A stretch of 17,224 nt of DNA from Verrucomicrobia bacterium TMED44 (GCA_002168015.1 NHCX01000075.1:15881-33104); one strand, 5' to 3'. Counted from the first letter of the stretch, positions 5,805-15,743 are shown. Made by a program: numbers and translations. The notes: generated by a model from the letters alone, not told the origin.

Positions 5805-8290
5805 TGGCAGTAGTTTCTCAGTCGATACCTAACTTTCTGAATGGTATAAGCCAACAAACACCTACCCAACGTGGTATTAATCAAGGTGAAGAACAGATTA
5901 ATTGTCAAAACAATATAATCAAAGGCTTAGGCAAACGCCCACCATCAGAATATATAGCTACACTAGACGCTACAAACGTATTTCCTAACACTACAAAGAT
6001 ATGGAACATACAAAGAGATGAGAACAATAAATACATTGTTGCATTTTACAACGGTGGGGTAAAAGTTTTTGATTTACAAGGCAATGAAAAGACAGTAAGT
6101 TTTCCTGACGGCACATCTTATCTTACAACTACCAATCCTAAGAATGACCTTAAGATGGTTAACATTGCTGATTATACTTTTGTATCTAACAAATCTATAA
6201 CACCAGCACAAAGTGGTACAACTACAGCAGCTAAACTAGAATACTTTTATGTAGTGTTTAAGGTAACTAACTTTGGTAGAGAGTATGCAATACATCTTAC
6301 TCACCCTGACTTACCTTATGGTATTAATGCAATTATACAAATGCCTGACGGTAGTGACGCTAACCATGACACAGATTTTAGAGATACAGCAAAGCTAATA
6401 GATATCTTTAGATATGGTACAAGCAGTACTTATTGGAACTCTTCTTCTAGTATAGAGTTTAAATTAACTAGAGCAGACACAGGGGCAACACTAAGTACAA
6501 CACAAGGTTTAAGCAGTTATTCAGCTGTAACTGCTGAGTTTACATTTACAGAACACCAGTCTGCATTACGTGGTTATGTAGTAGACCAAAACGCTAACTA
6601 TACAGTAGAGACACATGATGGTGCTGGTAACAGTGAGCTGTATGCTGTTAAAGATGAGATACAAGATTTTACTAAGTTACCTTATTATGCAAAGTTAGAT
6701 GATAAGATTAAAGTAACAGGTGACGCTGGTGATACAACATCAGATTACTATGTTAACTATGTAGGCAATGGTGTGTGGGAAGAATGTATAGCACCCAACA
6801 CAAGTACAGGGTTAGATAACTCTACAATGCCACATGCTCTTATTAATAATAATAACGGAACATTTACTTTTGCACGTCAAACTTATGTAGCTCGAGACGC
6901 TGGGGATGGTGTCACAAACCCTGACCCTTCATTTGTAGGACAGAAAATACAGAACCTTACATTCTATAAAAATAGACTAGGTATATTAGCTGGAGAGAAT
7001 TTAATATTATCAGGTAATGCTGATTACTTTAACTTCTTTGGAACAACAGTAACACAGGTATTAGATACAGATGTTATAGATGTTGCAGCTTCAGGTACAA
7101 CTGTAAACGTATTAAGAAATTCAATATCATTCAACGAAACCTTACTGTTATTCTCCGACACATCACAGTATAAACTCGCTTCAGCAGCTGAGACAATTAC
7201 CCCGACCTCAGCTGTGTTGAATGAGGTGTCTACATTCTCACACAATGATGAAGTAACACCTGTATCTTCAGGTAGATATGCTTACTTCTCACAAGTACGT
7301 AATGCAAACACAGCAGTAAGAGAATATTATTCAGACAATGATACATTAACTAATGACGGTTTAGATGTTACTGTTGCGGTACAAACTTTGATACCTGACA
7401 ACGCTTATTCAATATTAAGTAACACAACAGAAGATTCTTTGATAGTGCTGTGTTCAGATACAGCTGACACTCAGACAGCACCATACACTACAGGAACAGC
7501 TGTATCACCTACCAATGCCAACACAATGTATATGTACAAATACTTCTTTGATAGAGGTGAGAAAGTACAAACTGCATGGTCTAAGTGGACATTAGCTGGT
7601 ACTAAGATAATAGGTGGTATGATAGACCGTAGTTTTGTATATTTATTTGTAGCTGAAGGAACAGACACAAAGTTACTACGTATTGACCTACAAGATTTAT
7701 CAGATGAAACCATAGGTCATAATGTATATCTAGACCTTAAGAAATCTGTAACTGGAACTTATAATTCAGGTACTGACCTTACTACATTCACTAGCCCATA
7801 TGGAGCTAAGACAGGATTACTAGCTGTGAACGCTAGCACAGGAGCTGATTACACAGCAACAAATACAACAGGTTCAACATATACAATAGAAGGAAACCAC
7901 ACTAGTTTAATTATAGGTGTCCCTTATGAATCTAAATATACACTGTCACCACAGTACGTAAGAGAAGCTTCAGGACAAGGGGCTATAGCTGTTACTTCAG
8001 GTAGGTATCAGATACGTACTATATCATTTGACTATGAAGACAGTGGATTCTTCCAAGTAGAAGTAACACCTGAGAATAGAAATACATATACTACATTTAT
8101 GAATGGTTATATTATTGGTTTATCAGGAGCAGTGGATAACCCAGCGATTTCGTCAGGTACTATTATTGTTCCTGTACAAAGTAGAAATACATTATTTACA
8201 TTAGATATAAAAAGTAGCTCACACTTACCTATGTTTATTCCCAGTGCTGAAGTGGAAGGTTACTACCACAGACGTTCTAAGAGAATATAA
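5804..8290 (+). CDS. Tail tubular protein B (nozzle), T7 gp12 family
   Basis: Forms the hexameric nozzle at the tip of the short tail, closing the channel until adsorption. At 828 aa it is slightly longer than T7 gp12 (794 aa). The N-terminus SQSIPNFLNGISQQTPTQRG with NCQNNIIKGLGKRPP is the classic opening of this family. Further family-like segments are QNLTFYKNRLGILAGENLIL (about residues 385-405), ADYFNFFGTTVTQVLDTDVI, and the later region with WSKWTLAGTKIIGGMI. The body is rich in Thr/Ser/Asn beta-strand sequence, as expected for its propeller-like fold. It begins on the last base of the tail tube A stop codon, and its own stop overlaps the next start, so translation is likely coupled. 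Confidence 0.95.
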   Translation: MAVVSQSIPNFLNGISQQTPTQRGINQGEEQINCQNNIIKGLGKRPPSEYIATLDATNVFPNTTKIWNIQRDENNKYIVAFYNGGVKVFDLQGNEKTVSFPDGTSYLTTTNPKNDLKMVNIADYTFVSNKSITPAQSGTTTAAKLEYFYVVFKVTNFGREYAIHLTHPDLPYGINAIIQMPDGSDANHDTDFRDTAKLIDIFRYGTSSTYWNSSSSIEFKLTRADTGATLSTTQGLSSYSAVTAEFTFTEHQSALRGYVVDQNANYTVETHDGAGNSELYAVKDEIQDFTKLPYYAKLDDKIKVTGDAGDTTSDYYVNYVGNGVWEECIAPNTSTGLDNSTMPHALINNNNGTFTFARQTYVARDAGDGVTNPDPSFVGQKIQNLTFYKNRLGILAGENLILSGNADYFNFFGTTVTQVLDTDVIDVAASGTTVNVLRNSISFNETLLLFSDTSQYKLASAAETITPTSAVLNEVSTFSHNDEVTPVSSGRYAYFSQVRNANTAVREYYSDNDTLTNDGLDVTVAVQTLIPDNAYSILSNTTEDSLIVLCSDTADTQTAPYTTGTAVSPTNANTMYMYKYFFDRGEKVQTAWSKWTLAGTKIIGGMIDRSFVYLFVAEGTDTKLLRIDLQDLSDETIGHNVYLDLKKSVTGTYNSGTDLTTFTSPYGAKTGLLAVNASTGADYTATNTTGSTYTIEGNHTSLIIGVPYESKYTLSPQYVREASGQGAIAVTSGRYQIRTISFDYEDSGFFQVEVTPENRNTYTTFMNGYIIGLSGAVDNPAISSGTIIVPVQSRNTLFTLDIKSSSHLPMFIPSAEVEGYYHRRSKRI

Positions 8291-8757
8291 TGGCACATGT
8301 GAGGCGGGCAATATCAGCAGACATAGCTTTTCTTGCACCTAAAATGAGGCAAGCGGACAGAGACGAAATCAAAGCGTCAGACAATATAGGAGCTGCTGAG
8401 GCTCTTATGACACCTTTTCAGTATACAGGACATAGAACATGGAGTGTCATAGGCACAGACGAAGAGTATGTTATCGGAATGTTTGGTAGTGTACCAACGT
8501 TAGAGCCTGACTATGGCGTGGCTTGGTTATTATCTAGTGATGAGTTATTTAATTACAAAAAAGAATTTATAAGACAGTCACCTGAATGGATGGCACAAAT
8601 GGGAAAAAACTATAAATATTTATACAACTGGGTAGACTGTAGAAATACAAAATCTATTAAGTGGCTTAAGCATTTAGGTTTTAAAGAAATACAACGAGAT
8701 GAACATTATGGCAAAGGCAAAATGCCATTTTATTTAATGATGAAGGAGATGACATAA
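8290..8757 (+). CDS. Internal virion protein A-like, T7 gp13/GNAT-related (155 aa)
   Basis: Matches the position and size of T7 gp13 (138 aa), a protein needed for proper virion assembly. The segment YLYNWVDCRNTKSIKWLKHL followed by GFKEIQRD corresponds to T7 gp13 LWNYVWVGNTSHIRFLKTIG and also looks like the C-terminal N-x-x-S..L..LGF motif of GNAT acetyltransferases. I do not see the R/Q-x-x-G-x-G/A acetyl-CoA loop, so catalysis is doubtful. The N-terminus (RRAISADIAFLAPKMRQADR) is helix-rich as in GNAT folds. The start overlaps the tail tube B stop by one base. Such genes are often labelled acetyltransferase in marine podoviruses; a structural or chaperone-like role fits the context better. 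Confidence 0.8.
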   Translation: MAHVRRAISADIAFLAPKMRQADRDEIKASDNIGAAEALMTPFQYTGHRTWSVIGTDEEYVIGMFGSVPTLEPDYGVAWLLSSDELFNYKKEFIRQSPEWMAQMGKNYKYLYNWVDCRNTKSIKWLKHLGFKEIQRDEHYGKGKMPFYLMMKEMT

Positions 8758-8758
8758 T

Positions 8759-9403
8759 ATGTGCGGCGTCGCAGAAGCAATGGCAGTAATGTCAGTAATG
8801 CAATCTATACAGGGTTATCAAACCCAACGAGCAGCAGCAAAAGCTCAAACAGAAGCTAATAAAATTACTGAACAAAATGCTAACATAGCTTACCTTAATG
8901 ACATCCAAAAGATAGAAGGCGAAAAAGTAGAAGCCGCTAGAGAATTTGCTCTTGAAGACTTTAAACGTAAAATGGACGTGCGTAAGAAACAAGCACAAGC
9001 ACTTAACTTAGGTTTTGGTAATCCATTTAAAGTAATACAAGATTTAGCTGGCACTGGTGATACAGATTATGTAGAACTGCAAAATGCTTTCTTATCAGAT
9101 ATGTACAAAGCTAATTATCAATATACACAAGCATACGCAGACATGCAGCAAACTCGTGCTAAATACATTAAACCTGTTACAGAACCTAGTTTATTAGGTC
9201 TTGGCTTAGAAATAGGCACAACAGCTGTTGGATATGGAATGAGTCAGAACGCAATAATTAATCAATCTACACAAACTGAAATAGCTAATAGGTCTATGTA
9301 TGGGATGGATATAAACGCTCAACGAGCATTGACAGGTAAGAAAAAATTATCACCTTTAGCTAGTAAAGTACAAATGGGGAATATTACAGGAGTCTATAAA
9401 TAA
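8759..9403 (+). CDS. Internal virion protein B, T7 gp14 family
   Basis: In T7, gp14 is part of the internal core, is ejected first among the core proteins and forms a pore in the outer membrane. This 214-aa protein (T7: 196) begins MCGVAEAMAVMSVMQSIQGY, similar in pattern to T7 MCWMAAIPIAISGAQAIS, and continues with a long Ala/Gln/Lys-rich helical region (residues 20-80). A central segment with SDMYKANYQYTQAYADMQQ resembles the family. A Gly-rich hydrophobic stretch (LLGLGLEIGTTAVGYGMS, about residues 145-162) could insert in a membrane. The ribosome binding site AAGGAG (8743-8748) lies inside the end of the previous gene. The stop overlaps the next ATG. Confidence 0.87.
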   Translation: MCGVAEAMAVMSVMQSIQGYQTQRAAAKAQTEANKITEQNANIAYLNDIQKIEGEKVEAAREFALEDFKRKMDVRKKQAQALNLGFGNPFKVIQDLAGTGDTDYVELQNAFLSDMYKANYQYTQAYADMQQTRAKYIKPVTEPSLLGLGLEIGTTAVGYGMSQNAIINQSTQTEIANRSMYGMDINAQRALTGKKKLSPLASKVQMGNITGVYK

Positions 9404-11559
9404 TGGCATATGAATCTAAAGTAACTAATAAATACTTCGGCACTACATTTGCTGGGGCTGGAAGAGCCACAGTACAAACTGATGGTCTTGTCGAAGCATT
9501 AAAAACTGTTACACCTAAGTTACAAGAGATGGGTTCTACTTATATAGAAAGACAACAAAAAGAAGCTGAAGTAGAATTAGCTAGTTTACAAGCTTCAGGT
9601 ACATCACTTGAAGATATACAAAAAATTATTACTTCAGGTGAAAATGAGAAACTTAACAGCATGTATGCCACAGCTACTAATGATATGTGGATGGGTAAAA
9701 CACAAGCTGCTGAAGATTGGAAATCAGTATTAGCTAACCAAGACAATTATGACCCTAAGTCACAAAGTGCTGAAGAATTTTTAAATGAACATGTAACAGC
9801 AGATTTTAATAAAGGTGGTAAATATTTTTCAGGTGCTTATGCTTCTGTTTGGAATGAGAAGAAAGCAGCTTTTCTAACACAAGACGCTCAGAGTAGATTT
9901 GAGGTTAGAAACAAAGAAGAAATAGATAGTATGGCTGCCTTTATAAAAATATATCAAGGCACAGAAAACGGTATAACAATATCACAACGTCTAGAAACAA
10001 AACTAAATAGTGATGGCAAACCACCTACCCCTAAACAAATTAATGCAACTATCTTACAAGGGGCTGAACAACTTATAGAAGTCGGTGACTATGATAGAGC
10101 CGAAAGTTTCTTAAAGTCACACAGAGGCTACAACGGTAAGATGGAAGTTAAATCTTTATTAGATTCAGGTAATCCTATTGCTTATGATTTAATGGCTAAG
10201 ATAATAGCTGGACGTAATACTAAAACTGTAGCAGAAGCTAAAGCAAAAAAAGAAGCTAATAAACTAAGGTTTGGTGTATTAAATTCTATGTATGTAACTG
10301 GAGAAACTATAGAAGGTGTAGAACTAGGTGGAGAAGTTTTAACAGGTGGTCAGCTTCTAAGTGAAGAACAAAAATTATTAATTTCAAAAGAATTAACTAA
10401 CCCTACTCATATAGGTTCATTTAATAAAGTAAAAGTAGCTTTTTCAGGAGCTCCTAACGTCTTTAATAATACACAAATACTAAATGGCTATAAACAAAAA
10501 ATAGCTAATGGTAATTATTTTGGAACAGATGATGGGTATAACCAATTTCTAAATGACATTATTTCACAAGGCGTTAAATTAAACCCTATGGAAGCTAGAG
10601 AACTTCAAAAATTCTTTACCACAGCAAATGAAGCTTATAAGAAAAATGTTGATGTTACACGTATGCCACAAGTAACAACAATGGTAGATAAACTTTCTGA
10701 AATTGTTGTAACTAATTCTAAAATAGAGAAGAAAGGACAAGCTCAAAGAAGAGTCTTTTCTGTCATAGAACAATCAATACACCAGCAATTAAGAACATGG
10801 TTAACAGAAGACGTTGCTAACTTTCCACCATCTGAGACGGCGTCTAATGAAATTAAAATAGCATATGAACAAAAGTTACAAAGTAAACTACAAGAAATTG
10901 AAACCCAAGTTATGAACAGGTTTGGTACAAACGCTGAAATAAAAGCTATAACACAATTCATGGACACACCTTTTGACATGAACCCTGATGAAACTAAAGA
11001 CACATTAATAAATGCTATATCTAGAGATGTAATGAATGTGTTTGACCGTCAAGCTGGTTTCGACACTATAGGTAAAATAGAAGAGATTGAAAATATAGTA
11101 GCAACTTCAAAAGCTGCTGGACAACCTATACCAGTTATATTAATGAATAGTGACATATTTAAAACTAGTTTGTTTAAAGCAAAGGGTAAACTAGACAGGA
11201 CTGACATGGCTATTGTTGCTAGTAAAATCATGGAAAACTATCCTGAGCTATATGACAATACAGAAGAAATAATGGAACGTAACAGAAACATTGTTGACAG
11301 AATGTCTACCTTAAATAAAGAAGACGTAACTACTGAAGAAGATTTAGGTTTAATACAACAAGTTAGAGACGCCTTTACAGATGAAGATGAAGTACGTCAA
11401 GCACAACGAGTTAAAGAAGCGTTAGAAGCTGTTATAGGTGAAGAAATAAGCGGTAGATACTTATTAGGAAGTCTTAATGATGAAGCATTGGAAGCAGCTG
11501 CTACTCAATTTAATTTATCATTAGAAGAATTTAAAGATGTTTTAAAGAGGATTAGATAG
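9403..11559 (+). CDS. Internal virion protein C, T7 gp15 family
   Basis: Core protein that, with the gp16-like protein, is ejected and assembles a periplasm-spanning tube for DNA entry. At 718 aa it is close to T7 gp15 (747 aa). The protein is predominantly helical, rich in Lys, Glu and Gln, without signal peptide, membrane segment or enzymatic motif. The N-terminal YESKVTNKYFGTTFAGAGRA followed by ALKTVTPKLQEMG, and the early ADFNKGGKYFSGAYASVWNE, have the look of the family. Assignment rests mainly on length, composition and its exact place between the gp14- and gp16-like genes. It starts within the previous stop codon and ends in a TAG whose final G is the first base of the next gene's GTG start. 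Confidence 0.88.
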   Translation: MAYESKVTNKYFGTTFAGAGRATVQTDGLVEALKTVTPKLQEMGSTYIERQQKEAEVELASLQASGTSLEDIQKIITSGENEKLNSMYATATNDMWMGKTQAAEDWKSVLANQDNYDPKSQSAEEFLNEHVTADFNKGGKYFSGAYASVWNEKKAAFLTQDAQSRFEVRNKEEIDSMAAFIKIYQGTENGITISQRLETKLNSDGKPPTPKQINATILQGAEQLIEVGDYDRAESFLKSHRGYNGKMEVKSLLDSGNPIAYDLMAKIIAGRNTKTVAEAKAKKEANKLRFGVLNSMYVTGETIEGVELGGEVLTGGQLLSEEQKLLISKELTNPTHIGSFNKVKVAFSGAPNVFNNTQILNGYKQKIANGNYFGTDDGYNQFLNDIISQGVKLNPMEARELQKFFTTANEAYKKNVDVTRMPQVTTMVDKLSEIVVTNSKIEKKGQAQRRVFSVIEQSIHQQLRTWLTEDVANFPPSETASNEIKIAYEQKLQSKLQEIETQVMNRFGTNAEIKAITQFMDTPFDMNPDETKDTLINAISRDVMNVFDRQAGFDTIGKIEEIENIVATSKAAGQPIPVILMNSDIFKTSLFKAKGKLDRTDMAIVASKIMENYPELYDNTEEIMERNRNIVDRMSTLNKEDVTTEEDLGLIQQVRDAFTDEDEVRQAQRVKEALEAVIGEEISGRYLLGSLNDEALEAAATQFNLSLEEFKDVLKRIR

Positions 11560-14500
11560 TGTCAGAAAGCATATATGATATAAGACCTATAGAAGAAGAA
11601 GGACTTACAGAAGGCGGTGCAAAAAAAGTAGAAGAAAAAACCATGCCACCTTTAGAAGTTAAACCTGAACTTAATAGGCTTAACTCAGGACAACGACGCA
11701 GAAACTCAAGAGAACGTAACGCTAGAGACGCAGCAAGCTCAATAGAAAGAGAGCAAATAGCTTTAGATAAATTAGAATCTAGAGATTTTTTAGATGTTGT
11801 ATTCCCACGTTTTTATAAAAACAAATATGATGAAGACGTTTCTGAGTTATCTGATTTAGAAAAAGTACATCTATTTTATGAAGATAGAATTGGAAATTAT
11901 CACAACACAGGGAAAGCTATAACAGAAGTCTATGGCGTAACTATGGGTGACCTGTCTAAAGACAATGAGTATAGAGCAGACTGGGCGGAAATGACTCAGC
12001 TATATGAAGACTTACCTGACTTTGGTCAAGGTGGTATAGGTGTTTGGAAATGGATAAAACATTTCTTACCTGAGATGACTATTAAAGACCCTACTTTTTA
12101 TATTTCACTAGGCTTAGGTAAATTAGCTACAAGCTCAGGTAAAAACAAAGCTATAACTGAGGCAGTAGAAGTAGTTAAAAAGAAAATAGCTAAAGATAAA
12201 ATTGAAAAAACAAAAGGTAAAGAAGCTTTAGAAAACATTAGTGATGAAGATTTAGCTAAATACTTTGATAACAATGAACTAGCACGTCAAATGACACTTA
12301 ACTCTGCAAAAGCAGCGGCTGCGTTTGATGGTCTTATAGGTGTTGGTGTAGGTGTAGCACATGATATGCACGCTCAAGAATCTGAAATAGAAGCTGGATT
12401 AAGCAATGAATTTTCTACTTGGAGAATGATAAAATCAGGGACACTAACAGGAAGTATAAGTGCTCTCACTAGTGGAATATTTACTGGATACTCATTAAAA
12501 GGGGCTAACTCAAAGTATTACAAAGATAAAGAAACAGGGTTTCTAAGAGATGTAAACAGAGAACTTCGTGACTTAGATATTGAGAACAACGTAAGTTATC
12601 AGGTAAACGCTAAAGGAGAATTAAAAACATTTAAACCTAAGAAAGGCGGTAAAAAGAAAACAGCAGCAACTACTAAAAAAGAAATAGAAAAGCCTGATGA
12701 AAGTGATTTAATTATACAAAAGTCAAAAGAATTTAGTAGAACCACTGACATACTAAACTACGAAAAGATTAAAGGCTCTGATGATTTTAAGTTAGAAATA
12801 AAAAACATTATGGATAGCTTAGGAAAGAACGGTGTTATTAGAACAGAAATCAGAAAAGCTTTACTAAAGAAAGCAAAAGACAGAGGCATAGAACTACAAA
12901 CTAAAGACACTGATAGAGTGTTTGAAATGTTAGAACATTTGTCAAAAATGGGTGACGAAGGAGCTGCTCTTAAGTTTGCCGCTGATTTAGAAGTGTTAGG
13001 TAGAATACAACAATTTGTTAAACTAAGAGACTTAATAGAAGAAGCAGTAACTCCAAAAGAAAAAGCAGCACTAGCTAAAGAAATGGAAGATGTGTTCTTA
13101 GATATTGCTGAAAAATCAAAAATATCAACAGGGGCTGGGACAGCTGCGTCAGACATTGTACAGTCAGGCAAGTTAACTAGAGACTTAAATGAAGTAGAAA
13201 AACTAATGTTACAAAAAGCCGAGCTAATGACAGAAGCTGTAAACGCTTTTAAACGTGGCTTTGCAGATATGTCAGTAGAGCAACGTATAGAAACACTTGC
13301 TAAGATGGGTGAACACATGAACAACCCTTATAAGCTACAGCAGCTTATAGATGACGCAAATATTAGAGCAAATAAAAACCAAGTTACTTTTGGTCAAGCT
13401 TTAAACGAAGTAGTTACAGGAAGTCTGCTATTAGATATATCTACTCATATAATTAACATGTCAAGTGCTGGTATAAAAACATCACACATGAGATTAGAAG
13501 ATTATTTAGCGGGTATTATACATCTAGGTAAAACTGGTGATATTGAATTATTACGCATGTTAAATGATGTAAATATGCAAAACAGGTTTGTATACGTAAG
13601 TGCGTTAAAAGACGCTATGCTTGCGTTTAAACTACAACGTTCTATTGGTGACCAGTTTGAACATAAGTTTGACCAGCCAAGATTATTCATGGCTAACCAA
13701 TATGTTAAGCAAAGTGAAGCTAGTGGTAACGCTTTAGAAAAATTACTAACAAGTCCGTATATAAGTATAAACTCTAAGTTTTCTAACTTTGCATTTAAGT
13801 CATTAGGCTTTGAAGATACATTTATAAAAAACTTAGTAAACAGAGCCTATAGAATAGCTCATGTAAATCACCGTATGCGTAAGTTTTATCCTGAGTTATG
13901 GGGTAAGAAACCTAAAGATGTAACTAAAGCATTAGTAGAAGAACAACAGATTAGGCATTTAAGAAGGGAAATAAATTATCAACTATCTTTAGACAAGGTT
14001 GACAAAGCTAAAGTACAAAAGATGGAAGATGAAATACTTGAGCTTGAAGCTAAAATAGACACAGGAGAATTTGCTACTAAATACCGTGAACTCTTTTATC
14101 AATACGAAGATGAGTTTGGTAACTTTAGAATGACTAAAGATTTTGATGAGTCTGAAATAAGCTCATTAGATGAACTTACTAAATCTGTAGCATACGACCC
14201 TACATATGTAGGAAGGGAATCAAACTTTACTAACAATCCAAAAAGAGAGATATTTGAACCTAATCAATTCTACCCTGAACAAACTAGAAACCAATACGAC
14301 ATAGGTGGTAGGTTTATAAAGTTTGCTAACCAATGGGGATGGGGACGTTATCTAACAGGACTTCATTTTATGAAGACGCCTAACAATTTAATAAAAGAAT
14401 TTGCTATAAGAACACCAGTGTTAAACATGGTAGTTAGTGACTGGTGGAAAATGATGAGAGCAGAAGACCCTATTATACGTACTAAAGCTCACAGTCAATC

Positions 14501-15743
14501 TTCTTTAGGTTTAATAACTACACTTGCTGCATATCATTACTTTGATGACGAAAACTTTACAGGTGGTGACCATCCTGACATATCTAAAAGATACACCTTT
14601 AGATTTACAGATGAGAACGGGGATAAACAAATAGTTAATATTGGTAAATATATTCAGTTTGCTCCACATTTAGAATTAGCACAAGATATAAAACTGTGGC
14701 AAAAGAAAGTAAAAGAAATAGAGTTAGACCCTATGTATTCAGCTGATATGGCTCTTGCTACAGCTAAGATGAATGAGTTTTTCTCAGCACAACTAGCTTA
14801 TTACAACCACAGGATTTCTAATCAAATGTATATGAGAGAGTTTGCTAATTTAGTAAACATACTAATGAATCCTGATTCTAGTATTGTATCAAAGCTAGAA
14901 CAGTACGGTTCAAATTTAGCTTCTAAAACAGTACCAGCAGTAACGCTAAACCGTTCTACAAACAGAGCCTTAGCAGAAGCTAGGTACGAAATAGATACGT
15001 TCCGTAAGAAGATGATTGATAGTACTCCATATGAATTAATTAAATATGTTAATGAGGAGCTATTAGATAACGCATTTGAAAAGCCATACTATGCAGACAT
15101 GGTTGCTCCTAAGAGAGACATGTTCCATAACCCATATCCACCAAGAAACATTATACATGCTGTCCCTATGGATAGAGGTTTAAGTGCATTGATGTATGAC
15201 AGAAGCGGTAACAAATTAAATTTAAGTGAATCAGGTAAAAGTAAGTTATTAGACGCAGCTGTTACATCCAATTATAACGGGATGGCTGACTCATATAAAC
15301 TTAAAGGACTGGGAAAAGAAGCACCAAACCTAGAGTTAAGAAAGTATGAAATTGAATCGTTTGCTATGGAAGATGGTAAAAACCATTCATTCTATAAAAA
15401 GCTAGAAATGCCTGAAAAGACTTCGCTGTACGAAGGAATGAAAATTGTAGCTAAAAATATTATACACGATAGATATGACGATAGAACTTTAAACGAAACT
15501 ATAGCATATGAAATAGATAACCCTACATCTACGTTTAACACTCTATACAGACAAAACAGGTTACTGGGTGGTGAATATGAAGGTGGAGCATACTTAAGGC
15601 AAATACTTAATGACTACAATGAAGCCGCAAGAGACCACATGAAAGAACATTTTAAATTTAAAATAGGTGGTAAAGTTAAAACTATTTTAGAATTAGAAGA
15701 AGAAGTAGATGAAGGATTAACAACACTTATAAGAGAAGACTAA
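11559..15743 (+). CDS. Internal virion protein D, T7 gp16 family, without a visible lytic transglycosylase domain
   Basis: Largest core/ejection protein (1394 aa; T7 gp16 is 1318), which with the gp15-like protein forms the trans-envelope channel. The N-terminal 60 residues are charged and disordered. Residues about 76-135 (DFLDVVFPRFYKNKYDED to GVTMGDLSKDNEY) form a compact domain, but I see no SLT-type transglycosylase motif like that at the start of T7 gp16. Two Gly-rich hydrophobic segments (about residues 251-268 and 293-311) may insert in the inner membrane. The rest is long, helical and charged, with a late segment WWKMMRAEDPIIRTKAHSQS and HYFDDENFTGGDHPDIS. The start is GTG, sharing its G with the previous TAG; AGAGG at 11546-11550 is a good ribosome binding site, and the next in-frame ATG is 28 codons later. 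Confidence 0.9.
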   Translation: MSESIYDIRPIEEEGLTEGGAKKVEEKTMPPLEVKPELNRLNSGQRRRNSRERNARDAASSIEREQIALDKLESRDFLDVVFPRFYKNKYDEDVSELSDLEKVHLFYEDRIGNYHNTGKAITEVYGVTMGDLSKDNEYRADWAEMTQLYEDLPDFGQGGIGVWKWIKHFLPEMTIKDPTFYISLGLGKLATSSGKNKAITEAVEVVKKKIAKDKIEKTKGKEALENISDEDLAKYFDNNELARQMTLNSAKAAAAFDGLIGVGVGVAHDMHAQESEIEAGLSNEFSTWRMIKSGTLTGSISALTSGIFTGYSLKGANSKYYKDKETGFLRDVNRELRDLDIENNVSYQVNAKGELKTFKPKKGGKKKTAATTKKEIEKPDESDLIIQKSKEFSRTTDILNYEKIKGSDDFKLEIKNIMDSLGKNGVIRTEIRKALLKKAKDRGIELQTKDTDRVFEMLEHLSKMGDEGAALKFAADLEVLGRIQQFVKLRDLIEEAVTPKEKAALAKEMEDVFLDIAEKSKISTGAGTAASDIVQSGKLTRDLNEVEKLMLQKAELMTEAVNAFKRGFADMSVEQRIETLAKMGEHMNNPYKLQQLIDDANIRANKNQVTFGQALNEVVTGSLLLDISTHIINMSSAGIKTSHMRLEDYLAGIIHLGKTGDIELLRMLNDVNMQNRFVYVSALKDAMLAFKLQRSIGDQFEHKFDQPRLFMANQYVKQSEASGNALEKLLTSPYISINSKFSNFAFKSLGFEDTFIKNLVNRAYRIAHVNHRMRKFYPELWGKKPKDVTKALVEEQQIRHLRREINYQLSLDKVDKAKVQKMEDEILELEAKIDTGEFATKYRELFYQYEDEFGNFRMTKDFDESEISSLDELTKSVAYDPTYVGRESNFTNNPKREIFEPNQFYPEQTRNQYDIGGRFIKFANQWGWGRYLTGLHFMKTPNNLIKEFAIRTPVLNMVVSDWWKMMRAEDPIIRTKAHSQSSLGLITTLAAYHYFDDENFTGGDHPDISKRYTFRFTDENGDKQIVNIGKYIQFAPHLELAQDIKLWQKKVKEIELDPMYSADMALATAKMNEFFSAQLAYYNHRISNQMYMREFANLVNILMNPDSSIVSKLEQYGSNLASKTVPAVTLNRSTNRALAEARYEIDTFRKKMIDSTPYELIKYVNEELLDNAFEKPYYADMVAPKRDMFHNPYPPRNIIHAVPMDRGLSALMYDRSGNKLNLSESGKSKLLDAAVTSNYNGMADSYKLKGLGKEAPNLELRKYEIESFAMEDGKNHSFYKKLEMPEKTSLYEGMKIVAKNIIHDRYDDRTLNETIAYEIDNPTSTFNTLYRQNRLLGGEYEGGAYLRQILNDYNEAARDHMKEHFKFKIGGKVKTILELEEEVDEGLTTLIRED

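Noticed and set aside
10295..10317. ACTATAGAAGG inside the gp15-like gene, matching SP6 promoter at about 14 of 23 bases
   Set aside because: It lacks the CCCGT core shared by the two intergenic elements, and its bases are explained by common codons (ACT ATA GAA GGT). SP6 itself is not the relevant polymerase.
11575..11597. CCTATAGAAGAAG near the start of the gp16-like gene as another promoter
   Set aside because: Within codons for RPIEEE. Only the initiation-like part fits, and T7-like phages have no promoter at this place, so chance is more likely.
12758..13324. 188-codon open frame on the minus strand within the gp16-like gene
   Set aside because: Antisense of a strongly coding, family-consistent gene; Ser/Ile/Phe-rich shadow composition and no start signal.
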